Origin: Hyphomicrobiales bacterium
GTDB taxonomy: Bacteria > Pseudomonadota > Alphaproteobacteria > Rhizobiales > Rhizobiaceae
Assembly (NCBI GenBank): GCA_003963455.1
Contig: RXJA01000136.1
Coordinates: 1-33,467 of the forward strand
DNA length: 33,467 nt
Direction: 5' to 3'
Shown: piece after piece, positions 22,102-29,690 of the stretch
Layout of the letters: every line of letters starts with the position of its first letter
How positions within the stretch are numbered: the first letter of the stretch is position 1
Notes under the pieces: generated by a model
Database searches by the model: none
Seen by the model: only the letters and a program-made list of their open reading frames with translations
Told to the model about the DNA's origin: nothing
Made by a program: the position numbers and the translations under genes

Positions 22102-22971
22102 TCACTCCGCCGCTTCGAGCTTGTCCTGCGTCTTCGTATCGAAGTCGCTGGCGTCGTGGCGCTCGCGCAACTGGAAGGCCGGGTCGCCCGACATGCGGTT
22201 GACCATGCGGCCGCGGCTTACCGCCGGCCTTGCGTCGATCGCGTCGGCCCAGCGCTGCACGTTCTTGTATTCATGCACCGAGAGGAACTGCGCGGCGTCG
22301 TTGTAGCTGCGGCCCTTGGCAAGCCCGCCATACCAGGGCCACACCGCAATGTCGGCGATCGTGTAGTCGGGGCCCGCCAGGTACTCGCTCTCGGCCAGCC
22401 TGCGGTCGAGCACGTCCATCTGCCGCTTGGTCTCCATGGCGAAGCGGTCGATCGCATATTCGATCTTGTGCGGCGCATAGGCATAGAAATGGCCGAAGCC
22501 GCCGCCGAGATAGGGTGCGGAGCCCATCTGCCAGAACAGCCACGAGAAGGTTTCCGCGCGCGCGGCGCGCTCGGTGGGCAGGAACGCGCCGAACTTCTCG
22601 GCGAGATAGGTGAGGATCGAGCCGGATTCGAACACGCGCACCGGCTTCGGTTCGCTGTAGTCCATCAGCGCCGGGATCTTCGAGTTCGGGTTGACCTTGA
22701 CGAATCCGCTACCGAACTGGTCGCCGTCGCCGATCTTGATCAGCCAGGCATCGTATTCGGCGCCCGTGTGGCCGAGCGCAAGAAGCTCCTCCAGCATGAT
22801 CGTCACTTTCTGGCCGTTGGGCGTGGCCAGCGAATAGAGCTGCAGCGGATGCTTGCCGACCGGCAGTTCCTTGTCATGCGTGGGGCCCGCGATCGGCCGG
22901 TTGATCGAGGCAAACTGGCCGCCATTGGGCTTGTTCCAGGTCCAGACTTTCGGCGGGATGTATTCGTCCAT
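22102..22971 (-). CDS. yghU: Glutathione-dependent disulfide-bond oxidoreductase (YghU-type GST)
   Basis: 289 residues, the YghU length. N-terminal YIPPKVWTWNKPNGGQFASINRPIAGPTHDKELPVG precedes the thioredoxin-like part HPLQLYSLATPNGQKVTIMLEELL, with Asn-Gly-Gln in the glutathione site as in E. coli YghU. NSKIPALMDYSEPKPVRVFESGSILTYLAEKFG carries the cis-Pro and ES motif. The C-terminal helical domain has SAPYLGGGFGHFYAYAP and YTIADIAVWPWYGG. The family reduces disulfides with glutathione. The ribosome site is weak (AAAGG). A perfect operator-like palindrome lies 87 bases upstream, suggesting regulated expression. Confidence 0.92.
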   Translation of the reverse strand: MDEYIPPKVWTWNKPNGGQFASINRPIAGPTHDKELPVGKHPLQLYSLATPNGQKVTIMLEELLALGHTGAEYDAWLIKIGDGDQFGSGFVKVNPNSKIPALMDYSEPKPVRVFESGSILTYLAEKFGAFLPTERAARAETFSWLFWQMGSAPYLGGGFGHFYAYAPHKIEYAIDRFAMETKRQMDVLDRRLAESEYLAGPDYTIADIAVWPWYGGLAKGRSYNDAAQFLSVHEYKNVQRWADAIDARPAVSRGRMVNRMSGDPAFQLRERHDASDFDTKTQDKLEAAE

Positions 22972-23057
22972 GTTGGAGGCCTTTTGTTTCCTGAAGGGGG
23001 ATGTCTGCCACTGATGCCGATAGAGTTAGGTACGGTTGCGCGCGCGTCAAACAAAAA

Positions 23058-23077
23058 AGTTCAATCTTCGTTGAACT
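23058..23077. promoter_or_regulatory. Operator-like palindrome between yghU and the HtrA-like gene
   Basis: AGTTCAA-TCTTCG-TTGAACT is a perfect 20-base dyad in a divergent intergenic region. A minus-strand TTGACG (23050-23045), just inside it toward yghU, may be a -35 box, so the dyad would sit at about -50 for yghU. No regulator is adjacent on that side. Confidence 0.5.
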
Positions 23078-23189
23078 AGCGCTTGGGCCAGTGCCTTTTG
23101 CTGCTCCGAGGGGGAGAAGGGAGGAGACCCTTGCGCCGCGCCCCTTCGGCCATACTTATAGGCAAAGACCCGCAATGCAGGATGGATAG

Positions 23190-24092
23190 ATGACCATCGG
23201 GAAGATTTCACGCTCCGTCGTTGCCGTGCGCGCCACGGTTCCCGACGACGCCTTCACCGCCAATGCGCTGGGCACGCGCCGCGAGGGCAGCGGCGTGGTG
23301 ATCCGCGACAATGGACTGGTGCTCACCATCGGCTATCTCATCACCGAGGCCGAGGAAGTGTGGCTGACCGACCAGGACGGCCGCGTGGTCGCCGCGCACG
23401 CGCTGGCCTATGACCAGGAGACCGGCTTCGGCCTGGTGCAGGCGCTGTCGCCGCTCAACCTTCCGGCCGTCCAGCTCGGCGATGCACGGAAGGCCAATAT
23501 CGGCGACGCGGTGACGCTCGCCGACGGCATCGGCCAGCAGGTCGACGCCCACATCGTCACCAAGCAGGAATTCGCCGGCTACTGGGAATATCTGATCGAC
23601 GAGGCGATCTTCATTGCGCCTGCCCATCCGTCCTGGGGCGGCGCCGCGCTGTTCGACAGCGACGGCAAGCTGCTCGGCATCGGCTCGCTGCGCCTGCAGA
23701 TGAGCCGCGCCGGCGAGGTGGCCGACATCAACATGGTCGTGCCGATCGATATCTTGACGCCGATCCTCGACGATCTGATCAAGCGTGGCCAGGCGTCGAA
23801 AGCGCCGCGTCCGTGGCTCGGCGCCTTCTCGGCCGAGTCGAACGGCGTGGTGGTGGTGATGAGCGTCGCCGAAGGCGGCCCCGCCGCCAAGGCCGGCCTG
23901 CGCCAGGGCGACATCATCTCCGATGTGCGCGACGGCGAGGTCGACGGCCTTGCCGATTTCTACCGCAAGCTCTGGCAGAACCCGGCCGGTTCGGAGATCC
24001 CTCTGCGGGTGGTGCGCGACGGCCGCGAGACGTGGCTGCGTGTCAAATCCGCCGACCGCAATTCCTTCCTGAAGAAGCCGCAGCTGCAGTAG
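23190..24092 (+). CDS. HtrA-like PDZ protein with lost catalytic triad
   Basis: 300 residues with the trypsin-like fold of DegP/HtrA (GSGVVIRDNGLVLTIGYLI, LPAVQLGDARKANIGDAV, LIDEAIFIAPAHPSWGGAAL, GKLLGIGSL) and a PDZ domain (about 205-290: GVVVVMSVAEGGPAAKAGLRQGDIISDV). Against the HtrA pattern the catalytic His (TNnHV) is Tyr49, the Asp (ETDLAL) is Gly79 and the nucleophile Ser (GNSGG) is Trp149 in PSWGG. All three are replaced, so it should not be a protease. There is also no signal peptide, unlike periplasmic HtrA. I infer a cytoplasmic binding or regulatory pseudoprotease. Starts at ATG after AGGA about 7 bases upstream. Followed 13 bases later by the LysR gene. Confidence 0.82.
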   Translation: MTIGKISRSVVAVRATVPDDAFTANALGTRREGSGVVIRDNGLVLTIGYLITEAEEVWLTDQDGRVVAAHALAYDQETGFGLVQALSPLNLPAVQLGDARKANIGDAVTLADGIGQQVDAHIVTKQEFAGYWEYLIDEAIFIAPAHPSWGGAALFDSDGKLLGIGSLRLQMSRAGEVADINMVVPIDILTPILDDLIKRGQASKAPRPWLGAFSAESNGVVVVMSVAEGGPAAKAGLRQGDIISDVRDGEVDGLADFYRKLWQNPAGSEIPLRVVRDGRETWLRVKSADRNSFLKKPQLQ

Positions 24093-24105
24093 TTCCGGCG
24101 CGCCG

Positions 24106-25059
24106 ATGCACTCCAGGCTGCTGAAGACCTTTCTGGCGGTCGCGCGCGCCGGCAACGTCACGCGCGCGGCGCGGGAGGTCAATCTCGCCCAGTCGAGCGT
24201 CAGCGACCAGATCCAGGCGCTGGAAACAGAACTTGGCGCCAGCCTCTTCACCCGCTCGCGGCAGGGGCTCACCCTGACGCCGGCGGGCGAGGCGCTGAAA
24301 CCCTATGCCGAGGACCTGCTGGCGCTCGCCGACGACGCGCGCGCCGCCGTCGATGCCACCAGGGCAGGGACGGCCGGCAGCCTGTCGATTGGCGCTCTGG
24401 AGACGATAGCCGCGGCAAGGCTGGCTCCATGGCTCGCCGGTTTCCGCGCCACGCATGCCGGTATCGACATCAAGCTCAGGATCGCCGGGAGCGGGGACTT
24501 GCTGCGCAGGCTGAGCGACGGCGAGATCGACGTCGCTTTCTGCTTCGAGCGGCCGCCTGAGCCTGAAGGCGCCGGCGCGCCGGACCAGCGCTTTGCCAGG
24601 CGCGTGGTGGCGGTTGAGCCATTGGTGCTGATCGCGCCGCCCGGCGACAACCGGGCGGATGCCGATCTGGCGGCGCTGGCCGAAAAGCCTTTCGTCGCCA
24701 CCGAGACCGGCTGCGTCTACCGCGCCATGATCGACAAGGCGTTCGCCGAGGCCGGTCTCGGCAGGCCAAGGCTGGCCGCCGAAGCCGGAAGCATAGACGC
24801 GATCGCCGGGCTGGTGGCGGCCGGTGCCGGCTTCGGCCTGGTGCCGCGGCTGGCGGTCGCCACGGCGATCGATCGCGGCGAGGTGGCCGAGCTTGCCTGG
24901 CCGGGCCCGGTCCGTTCGGCCGATGTCGTGATGGTCTGGCGGCGCCGCCGCGTCCAGCCGCCGGCGCTGAAGCAGTTGCTCGCGGATATCGGCGGGAACT
25001 TTGCGCCGGTCAGACCAGCCGGTGCCCGCCCTCGACATGCAGCGTCTCTCCGGTCGTAA
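24106..25059 (+). CDS. LysR-family transcriptional regulator
   Basis: 317 residues. The winged HTH is RLLKTFLAVARAGNVTRAAREVNLAQSSVSDQIQALETELGASLFTR (about 3-50), then the linker helix and an effector-binding domain beginning SLSIGALETIAAARLAPWLAGF (about 92-113). The family activates or represses neighbouring and divergent genes with a small-molecule co-inducer. It lies 13 bases after the pseudo-HtrA gene, and its 3' end overlaps the convergent SDR gene by 50 bases. The overlapped tail (VRPAGARPRHAASLRS) is therefore partly dictated by the other strand. The target is unknown. There is no divergent neighbour; the candidates are the SDR and the pseudo-HtrA gene. Confidence 0.93.
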   Translation: MHSRLLKTFLAVARAGNVTRAAREVNLAQSSVSDQIQALETELGASLFTRSRQGLTLTPAGEALKPYAEDLLALADDARAAVDATRAGTAGSLSIGALETIAAARLAPWLAGFRATHAGIDIKLRIAGSGDLLRRLSDGEIDVAFCFERPPEPEGAGAPDQRFARRVVAVEPLVLIAPPGDNRADADLAALAEKPFVATETGCVYRAMIDKAFAEAGLGRPRLAAEAGSIDAIAGLVAAGAGFGLVPRLAVATAIDRGEVAELAWPGPVRSADVVMVWRRRRVQPPALKQLLADIGGNFAPVRPAGARPRHAASLRS

Positions 25060-25732
25060 AGCCGTTGCCGATCAGGAATCGGATTGCATCGGCGATGTCC
25101 TGCGGCCGCCCAACCCGGCCCGCCGGCAGGCGCTTGGCCATGGCGGCAAGCGTCTCGCCCTTCTTCTCACCGGCGACGAACTCCCAGATCGGCGTGTCGA
25201 CCCAGCCCGGCGAGACGGCGTTGACGCGGATCGGCGCCAGCTCCACGGCCAGTGCCCGCACCAGCCCCTCCAGCGCCGCGTTGACGGCCGCGACCACCGA
25301 ACCGCGCGCCGCCGGCCGGTAGGCCGCGATGCCCGACACGAAAGTCAGCGAGCCGCTCGGCGACAGCTTCGGCGCGCCATGCTTTGCGAGCAGCAGCGGC
25401 CCGTAGAATTTGCTCTCCACCACACGCTGCGCGGCTGAAAGCTCGATCTCGGGCAGCAGCCGGTAAGCGCCTTCGATATCGGCGGCGGTGCTGACGATAT
25501 GGTCGAGCCGGCCGATACGCTGGAACAGCGCCGCGACCTCGTCCTCGCGGCTGATGTCGGCCACCGCCGTTTCGAGACTTGCGGGGTTACCGAGCTCCGC
25601 GCGCGACGCGCCGAGCTTCGCTTCGCCGCGCCCGGCGATGACGACGTGCGCGCCTTCAGCAAGGCATCGCCTGGCGAGCGCCAGCCCCATGCCCGAACTG
25701 CCGCCGACGATCAGGATTTTCTGCTTGTCCAT
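25010..25732 (-). CDS. SDR-fold protein with atypical active site
   Basis: 240 residues from the ATG at 25732 (MDKQKILIVGGSSGMGLALA), chosen because an AAAGG site lies about 7 bases upstream. The Rossmann GGSSGMG cofactor motif and DISREDEVAALF are present, as is IRVNAVSPGWVDTP. The catalytic Tyr-x-x-x-Lys is not: the aligned stretch reads GSVVAAVNAAL, with Val147 for Tyr and Asn151 for Lys. Ser133 remains. The NNAG motif is STAA. It may bind NAD(P) without normal dehydrogenase action, as in other atypical SDRs. Convergent with and overlapping the LysR gene by 50 bases. Confidence 0.8.
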   Translation of the reverse strand: MDKQKILIVGGSSGMGLALARRCLAEGAHVVIAGRGEAKLGASRAELGNPASLETAVADISREDEVAALFQRIGRLDHIVSTAADIEGAYRLLPEIELSAAQRVVESKFYGPLLLAKHGAPKLSPSGSLTFVSGIAAYRPAARGSVVAAVNAALEGLVRALAVELAPIRVNAVSPGWVDTPIWEFVAGEKKGETLAAMAKRLPAGRVGRPQDIADAIRFLIGNGFTTGETLHVEGGHRLV

Positions 25733-25838
25733 GTCCATGCCTTTCCATTGCATGGACGGTCATGTGGCAGCTTGGCGCTCACGGTGGAAACGGAAGAAAC
25801 CGATAGTGGTATCGGAGGCGCCGATGGTGGCTCAGCCA

Positions 25839-26048
25839 ATCTCCCCCCCAAGTGGACCCCAAGTGGGGGGAGATGCCCGGCAGGACAGAGGGGGGCGCGA
25901 AGGAACTCGGCCTTCCAGTTTAATCTCGATCGGTTATAGGAACGCCTCGACAGGTCGGCGGGTAGCGGGTCAACTGACCCACTACCGGTCGGCGGGCCAG
26001 CGCCCCCCCCTCTGGCCTGCCGGCCATCTCCCCCACGAGGGGGGAGAT
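25839..26048. repeat. Composite palindrome cluster in a divergent spacer
   Basis: Several dyads lie together: ATCTCCCCCC / GGGGGGAGAT (25839-25848 and 25864-25873), GTAGCGGGTCA / TGACCCACTAC (25962-25985, one internal mismatch), and ATCTCCCCC / GGGGGAGAT (26026-26034 and 26040-26048). The segment CCCGGCAGGACAGAGGGGGGC also pairs with GCCCCCCCCTCTGGCCTGC. This is a complex of rhizobial intergenic elements that fills the 350-base spacer between the SDR and YdeI-type genes. No gene is seen. Confidence 0.65.
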
Positions 26049-26082
26049 CAGCAGCTCCGGCGCCGCGCAAGGAGGAACAACA

Positions 26083-26679
26083 ATGGCGCCGATCAAGGTC
26101 GATCCGGACAAGGTGCGCGAATTCCCCGATGCCGACAGTTTTTACGCCTGGCTCGGCGAAAACCACGACCGCGAAAGCGAGGTCTGGATCAAGGTCCACA
26201 AGGTCGGATCGGGACTGGCCTCGATCACGCCGAAGGAGGCGATCGACGTCGTGCTCTGCTTCGGCTGGATCGACGCGGTGCGCAAGTCGCTCGACGGCAC
26301 GAGCTTCCTGCAGCGCTACACGCCGCGCGGCAAGAAGAGCATGTGGAGCAAGATCAACAAGGACAATGTCGCGCGCCTGGTCGAGGCGGGCCGCATGACC
26401 AGCCATGGCTTGCGCGAGGTCGAGGCTGCCAAGGCCGATGGCCGCTGGGGCCGCGCCTATGCCGGCTCTAAGGAAATGACCATTCCGCCCGACCTGCAGG
26501 CCGCGATCGATGCCGAGCCGAAGGCGAAGGCGATGCTGGAAAAGCTCTCGGCGCAGAACCGCTTCGCGCTCGCCTTCCGCACCCACGCCATGAAGACCGA
26601 GGCAGGACGCAAGAAGAAGATCGCCGATCTGGTCGCGATGCTGCAGCGCGGCGAGACGATCCATCCGCAGAAGAAGTAG
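26083..26679 (+). CDS. YdeI/OmpD-associated family protein
   Basis: 198 residues. The family signature is FYAWLGENHDRESEVWIKVHK, then ITPKEAIDVVLCFGWIDAVRKSLDGTSFLQRYTPRGKKSMWSKINKDNVARLVEAGRMTSHG and the basic tail ending with KIADLVAMLQRGE. Members are small cytoplasmic proteins linked to stress or peptide resistance in some bacteria; biochemical role unknown. AAGGAGG lies 8 bases before the ATG. It begins just after the palindrome cluster and is followed by a terminator. Confidence 0.9.
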   Translation: MAPIKVDPDKVREFPDADSFYAWLGENHDRESEVWIKVHKVGSGLASITPKEAIDVVLCFGWIDAVRKSLDGTSFLQRYTPRGKKSMWSKINKDNVARLVEAGRMTSHGLREVEAAKADGRWGRAYAGSKEMTIPPDLQAAIDAEPKAKAMLEKLSAQNRFALAFRTHAMKTEAGRKKKIADLVAMLQRGETIHPQKK

Positions 26680-26731
26680 GCCGTCGTCCGGAACCCAACC
26701 GCCGCGTCATCGGACATGATCGCGGAAAAGC

Positions 26732-26762
26732 AAAAACGCCGCCCTTGAAGGACGGCGTTTTC
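26732..26762 (+). terminator. Terminator hairpin after the YdeI-type gene
   Basis: AAAACGCCG (26733-26741) pairs with CGGCGTTTT (26753-26761), with further near-pairing inside (CCTT / AAGG). A 5' A-run and a 3' T-run make it bidirectional. About 53 bases after the stop. A second weaker stem, GATGATCCC (26769-26777) with GGGATCATC (26799-26807), follows. Confidence 0.75.
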
Positions 26763-26877
26763 GGAAGCGATGATCCCGGACCCCAGTCAAAGCAGCCGGG
26801 GATCATCCGGTCATGAAGTCATTGGCGCAAAATCCGGAAACGGACTTGCTGAAAAGCAAAAAAGCCGGCGGCGCGCC

Positions 26878-27117
26878 TTATGCGGCGTGCTTCATGCCGT
26901 GCTTCTTGTGGGTGCGCTTCTTCACGTGATGCTTCTTGACGTGGTGCTTGTGGTGCTTCGCCACGTGATGCTTCTTGTGCTTCTTGTGATGCACGATCTT
27001 GGTGGTGGCGGGCTTCGCCATCGTGGTCGCGGCATTGGCTTCGCTGGTGCCGAGCGCCGGCACCGCGAAAGCGAGCGCGACGGCCAGGCCGAGTGCGGAA
27101 AGAAGGGTCTTTTTCAT
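26878..27117 (-). CDS. Secreted His/Lys-rich small protein
   Basis: 79 residues from the ATG at 27117, with AAGGATT 7 bases upstream. A signal peptide (MKKTLLSALGLAVALAFAVP... cut near SEANA) is followed by a short ATTMAKPATTKI segment and a tail of about 38 residues made almost only of His and Lys (e.g. HHKKHKKHHVAKHHKHHVKK), ending GMKHAA. The tail has an irregular KHH repeat and would be strongly cationic and metal-binding in the periplasm. Function is unknown; metal buffering, acid-stress protection or binding to anionic surfaces are guesses. The terminator downstream and a paired direct repeat upstream suggest a regulated single gene. Confidence 0.8.
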   Translation of the reverse strand: MKKTLLSALGLAVALAFAVPALGTSEANAATTMAKPATTKIVHHKKHKKHHVAKHHKHHVKKHHVKKRTHKKHGMKHAA

Positions 27118-27476
27118 AATCGGCAATCCTTGGTTTGAGATCGATGTCTGTTGTCGCGCGCCGCAATCGTCCGGCTGCTCCGGTGCCGTTTATGACAGCC
27201 GGTCTTTTCGCGAGTTTTTCCGGATTGTTGAATCTTGTTTCCGGATTGTGTCTGGCGCGGCCCTCGCTCCCATGCGGCCGAGGGAGATGTCCGCATGGCC
27301 ATCGGCGAGGGCGGCGCCTCCGGGTGCCAATACGCCTGCCAGGGTGACGCGAATCCGATTGGTTCAGAACCACTCATGAGCCATGTCGCATGACGATTGC
27401 GAACTCTTCGCCCTAATCAAACGGCGCGATCGATGCGATCCTGTGGACGGTACAAGCAACAGAAGGAGCAGGAGCA
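27118..27476. other. Divergent intergenic region
   Basis: A 359-base spacer between the minus-strand His/Lys-rich gene and the plus-strand SDR. The left half carries the direct repeat listed separately. No coding sequence or clear sigma-70 pair is seen; the segment 27260-27370 is GC-rich and coding-like in shadow frames only. Confidence 0.5.
27217..27249. promoter_or_regulatory. Paired direct repeat, possible regulator site
   Basis: TTTCCGGATTGT occurs at 27217-27228 and 27238-27249, exactly 21 bases apart, i.e. two helical turns. It lies 100-130 bases upstream of the His/Lys-rich gene start, where response-regulator-type activators bind. Identity over 12 bases in this short spacer is unlikely to be chance. 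Confidence 0.5.
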
Positions 27477-28184
27477 ATGACCGGCGGCGCGAACCACTCC
27501 GGCAAGCTGGCGATCGTCACCGGCGGCAATCGGGGCATCGGCCTGGAAACGGCTCGCCAGCTCGCGGAACTCGGCTTCACCGTGCTGATTGGCGTGCGCG
27601 ACCTCGCCAGGGGCGAGGCGGCGGCAAGGACGCTTGGCGGCAAGGTCGAGGCCGTTGAACTCGATGTCGCGGCGCCCGAGGCGGCGGCCCGCGCGGCGGC
27701 CGAGGTCGAGCGCCGGTTCGGCCGGCTCGATGTCCTGGTCAACAACGCAGCCATTCACTACGACCCTTCGGCGCGGGCGCTCAGGCCCGACTGGACGATG
27801 ATCCGCGAGGCCTTCGAAACCAATGTCTTCGGCGCATGGCGGGTCGCGGCCGCCTTCGCGCCGCTGCTTGGCGCGTCCGGCCATGGCCGCCTCGTCAACG
27901 TCTCGTCGGAAGGCGGCTCGCTCGCCTCGATGGGCGCGGGCGCGCCGGCCTATTCGACGAGCAAGGCGACGCTCAACGCGCTGACCCGCATCCTGGCGGC
28001 CGAGCTGCGCGGCTCGGGTGTCCTGGTCAATTCGATCTGCCCCGGCTGGGTCGCGACCGACATGGGCGGTCCTGGCGGTCGTCCGGTCGCGCAGGGCGCT
28101 GCCGGCATCGTCTGGGCCGCGACCTTGCCGGACGACGGCCCGACCGGCGGCTTTTTTCGCGATGGCAAGCGGCTGCCCTGGTGA
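27477..28184 (+). CDS. Short-chain dehydrogenase/reductase (carbonyl-reductase-like)
   Basis: 235 residues of a classical SDR. The cofactor loop is VTGGNRGIGLETA, then ELDVAAPEAAA, NNAAIHYDP, catalytic Ser in NVSSEGGSLAS, Tyr and Lys in AYSTSKATLNALTR, and VNSICPGWVATDMGG. The 'ETARQLAELGFTVLIGVRD' head with Arg following strand 2 suggests NADPH use. The GFFRDGKRLPW end resembles carbonyl-reductase-type members. Substrate unknown. AAGGAGCAGGAG ends 3 bases before the ATG and gives a strong ribosome site. It stands alone. Confidence 0.93.
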   Translation: MTGGANHSGKLAIVTGGNRGIGLETARQLAELGFTVLIGVRDLARGEAAARTLGGKVEAVELDVAAPEAAARAAAEVERRFGRLDVLVNNAAIHYDPSARALRPDWTMIREAFETNVFGAWRVAAAFAPLLGASGHGRLVNVSSEGGSLASMGAGAPAYSTSKATLNALTRILAAELRGSGVLVNSICPGWVATDMGGPGGRPVAQGAAGIVWAATLPDDGPTGGFFRDGKRLPW

Positions 28185-28481
28185 GCGGTCAAGTCTTCGA
28201 CGGCAACATGAGCGGACGAGAGGTGAGGGCGGTGCTTGGCCTCGGTTGAGGTTGCCGGAAGATCACGCTGACGTGACCCTGCGCCATGCTACGAAAATAG
28301 CATTCCAGGCCCGCGAAAGGTGGTGCTAGGCTCGCGCCCGTGCGCCCAAGGCACGCGACGCGATCCCGCAAGAGGAGGAATTGCAGGCGGGATCGAGGCT
28401 CAATCCAAAATCCGGAAGGAACTGTTGAACCATTGCAAGCCCGCCGCGTTTCCCGTGGCTGGCCAAAGGGAGGAACCACCA
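28185..28481. other. Leader region of the ABC transporter operon
   Basis: 297 bases before the binding-protein gene. It contains GAGGAGGAATTG followed by a 15-codon frame (28380-28430) and then the true GGGAGG site at 28469-28474. The small frame's spacing to its site is too short to support it as a leader peptide. No clear promoter is seen. Confidence 0.4.
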
Positions 28482-29690
28482 GTGAAAGCATCCTGTCTCG
28501 TCTCGGCCGCGCTGCTTGCGGCATCCGCGATGCCGGCGGCGGCCGGCGAAATCTCCGACGGCAAGGTCAAGATCGGCATATTGAACGACCAGTCGGGCGT
28601 CTATGCCGATTTCGGCGGCAAGTGGTCGGTCGAGGCCGCCAAGATGGCGGTCGAGGATTTCGGCGGCAAGGTCCAGGGCGCGCCGATCGAGATCGTCAGC
28701 GCGGACCACCAGAACAAGCCGGACATCGCCTCCAACATCGCCCGCCAGTGGTACGACACCGAGCAGGTCGACGCGATCATGGAGCTCACCACCTCGTCGG
28801 TGGCGCTCGCCGTCCAGGGGCTTTCGAAGGAAAAGAAGAAGATCGACATCGTCACCGGCGCCGCTTCCACCGACCTCACCGGCAAGCAGTGCTCGCCCTA
28901 TGGTTTCCACTGGGCCTATGACACGCATTCGCAGGCCGTCGGCACGGGCGGCGAGCTCGTCAAGCAAGGCGGCGACAGCTGGTATTTCATCACCGTCGAC
29001 TACGCCTTCGGCTATTCGCTGAAGGACCAGACCGCCAAGCTCGTCGAGGCCAGCGGCGGTAAGGTGCTGGGCGAGGTTCGCTATCCGCTCGGCTCCACCG
29101 ACTATTCCTCCTTCCTCTTGCAGGCGCAGTCCTCCGGCGCCAAGATCGTCGGGCTGGCCAATGCCGGCCTCGACACCTCCAATTCGATCAAGCAGGCCGC
29201 CGAGTTCGGCATCGTCGCCGGTGGCCAGCGGCTGGCGGCACTCCTCTTCACGCTCGCCGAAGTGCACGGGCTGGGCCTGCAGGCGGCGCAGGGCGTGGTG
29301 CTGACGGAAGGTTATTATTGGGACCGCGATGACGAGAGCCGCAAGTTCGCCGAGCGTTTCTTCAAGCGCACCAACCGTATGCCCAACATGATCCAGGCCG
29401 GCACCTATTCGGCGGTGCTGCAATATCTGAAAGCCATCGACAAGGCCGGCACCGACGAGACCGAGGCGGTGGCCAAAGAACTGCACGAGATGCCGGTCAA
29501 CGACGTCTTCACCGCCAACGGCAAGGTGCAGGCCGACGGCTCGATGGTGCATGACATGTATCTCTACCAGGTCAAGAAGCCGGAAGAGTCGAAGAAGGAC
29601 TGGGACTACTACACCTATCTGGCGACCATTCCGGGCGACAAGGCCTTCATGAAGGCCGAGGACAGCGGCTGTCCGCTCGTCACCAAGTGA
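28482..29690 (+). CDS. livK: Branched-chain-amino-acid-type ABC transporter, substrate-binding protein
   Basis: 402 residues from GTG 28482 (GGGAGG 8 bases upstream). Signal peptide MKASCLVSAALLAASAMPAAA is cut before GEISDG. The type-I periplasmic binding fold starts VKIGILNDQSGVYADFGGKW (typical LivJ/K opening), then APIEIVSADHQNKPDIASNI and VDAIMELTTSSVALAV, with FITVDYAFGYSL in the second lobe. It captures a small ligand in the periplasm for the permeases encoded downstream. The ligand is not clear; the family also takes up amides, urea and aromatic acids, so livK is by position and family only. The GTG of the next gene overlaps its stop codon (GTGA). Confidence 0.9.
   Translation: MKASCLVSAALLAASAMPAAAGEISDGKVKIGILNDQSGVYADFGGKWSVEAAKMAVEDFGGKVQGAPIEIVSADHQNKPDIASNIARQWYDTEQVDAIMELTTSSVALAVQGLSKEKKKIDIVTGAASTDLTGKQCSPYGFHWAYDTHSQAVGTGGELVKQGGDSWYFITVDYAFGYSLKDQTAKLVEASGGKVLGEVRYPLGSTDYSSFLLQAQSSGAKIVGLANAGLDTSNSIKQAAEFGIVAGGQRLAALLFTLAEVHGLGLQAAQGVVLTEGYYWDRDDESRKFAERFFKRTNRMPNMIQAGTYSAVLQYLKAIDKAGTDETEAVAKELHEMPVNDVFTANGKVQADGSMVHDMYLYQVKKPEESKKDWDYYTYLATIPGDKAFMKAEDSGCPLVTK

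Noticed and set aside
28391..28438. A 15-codon frame starting TTG after GAGGAGG, as a leader peptide of the ABC operon
   Set aside because: The spacing between the GGAGG and the TTG is only 1-2 bases and the codons show no regulatory run; likely chance.
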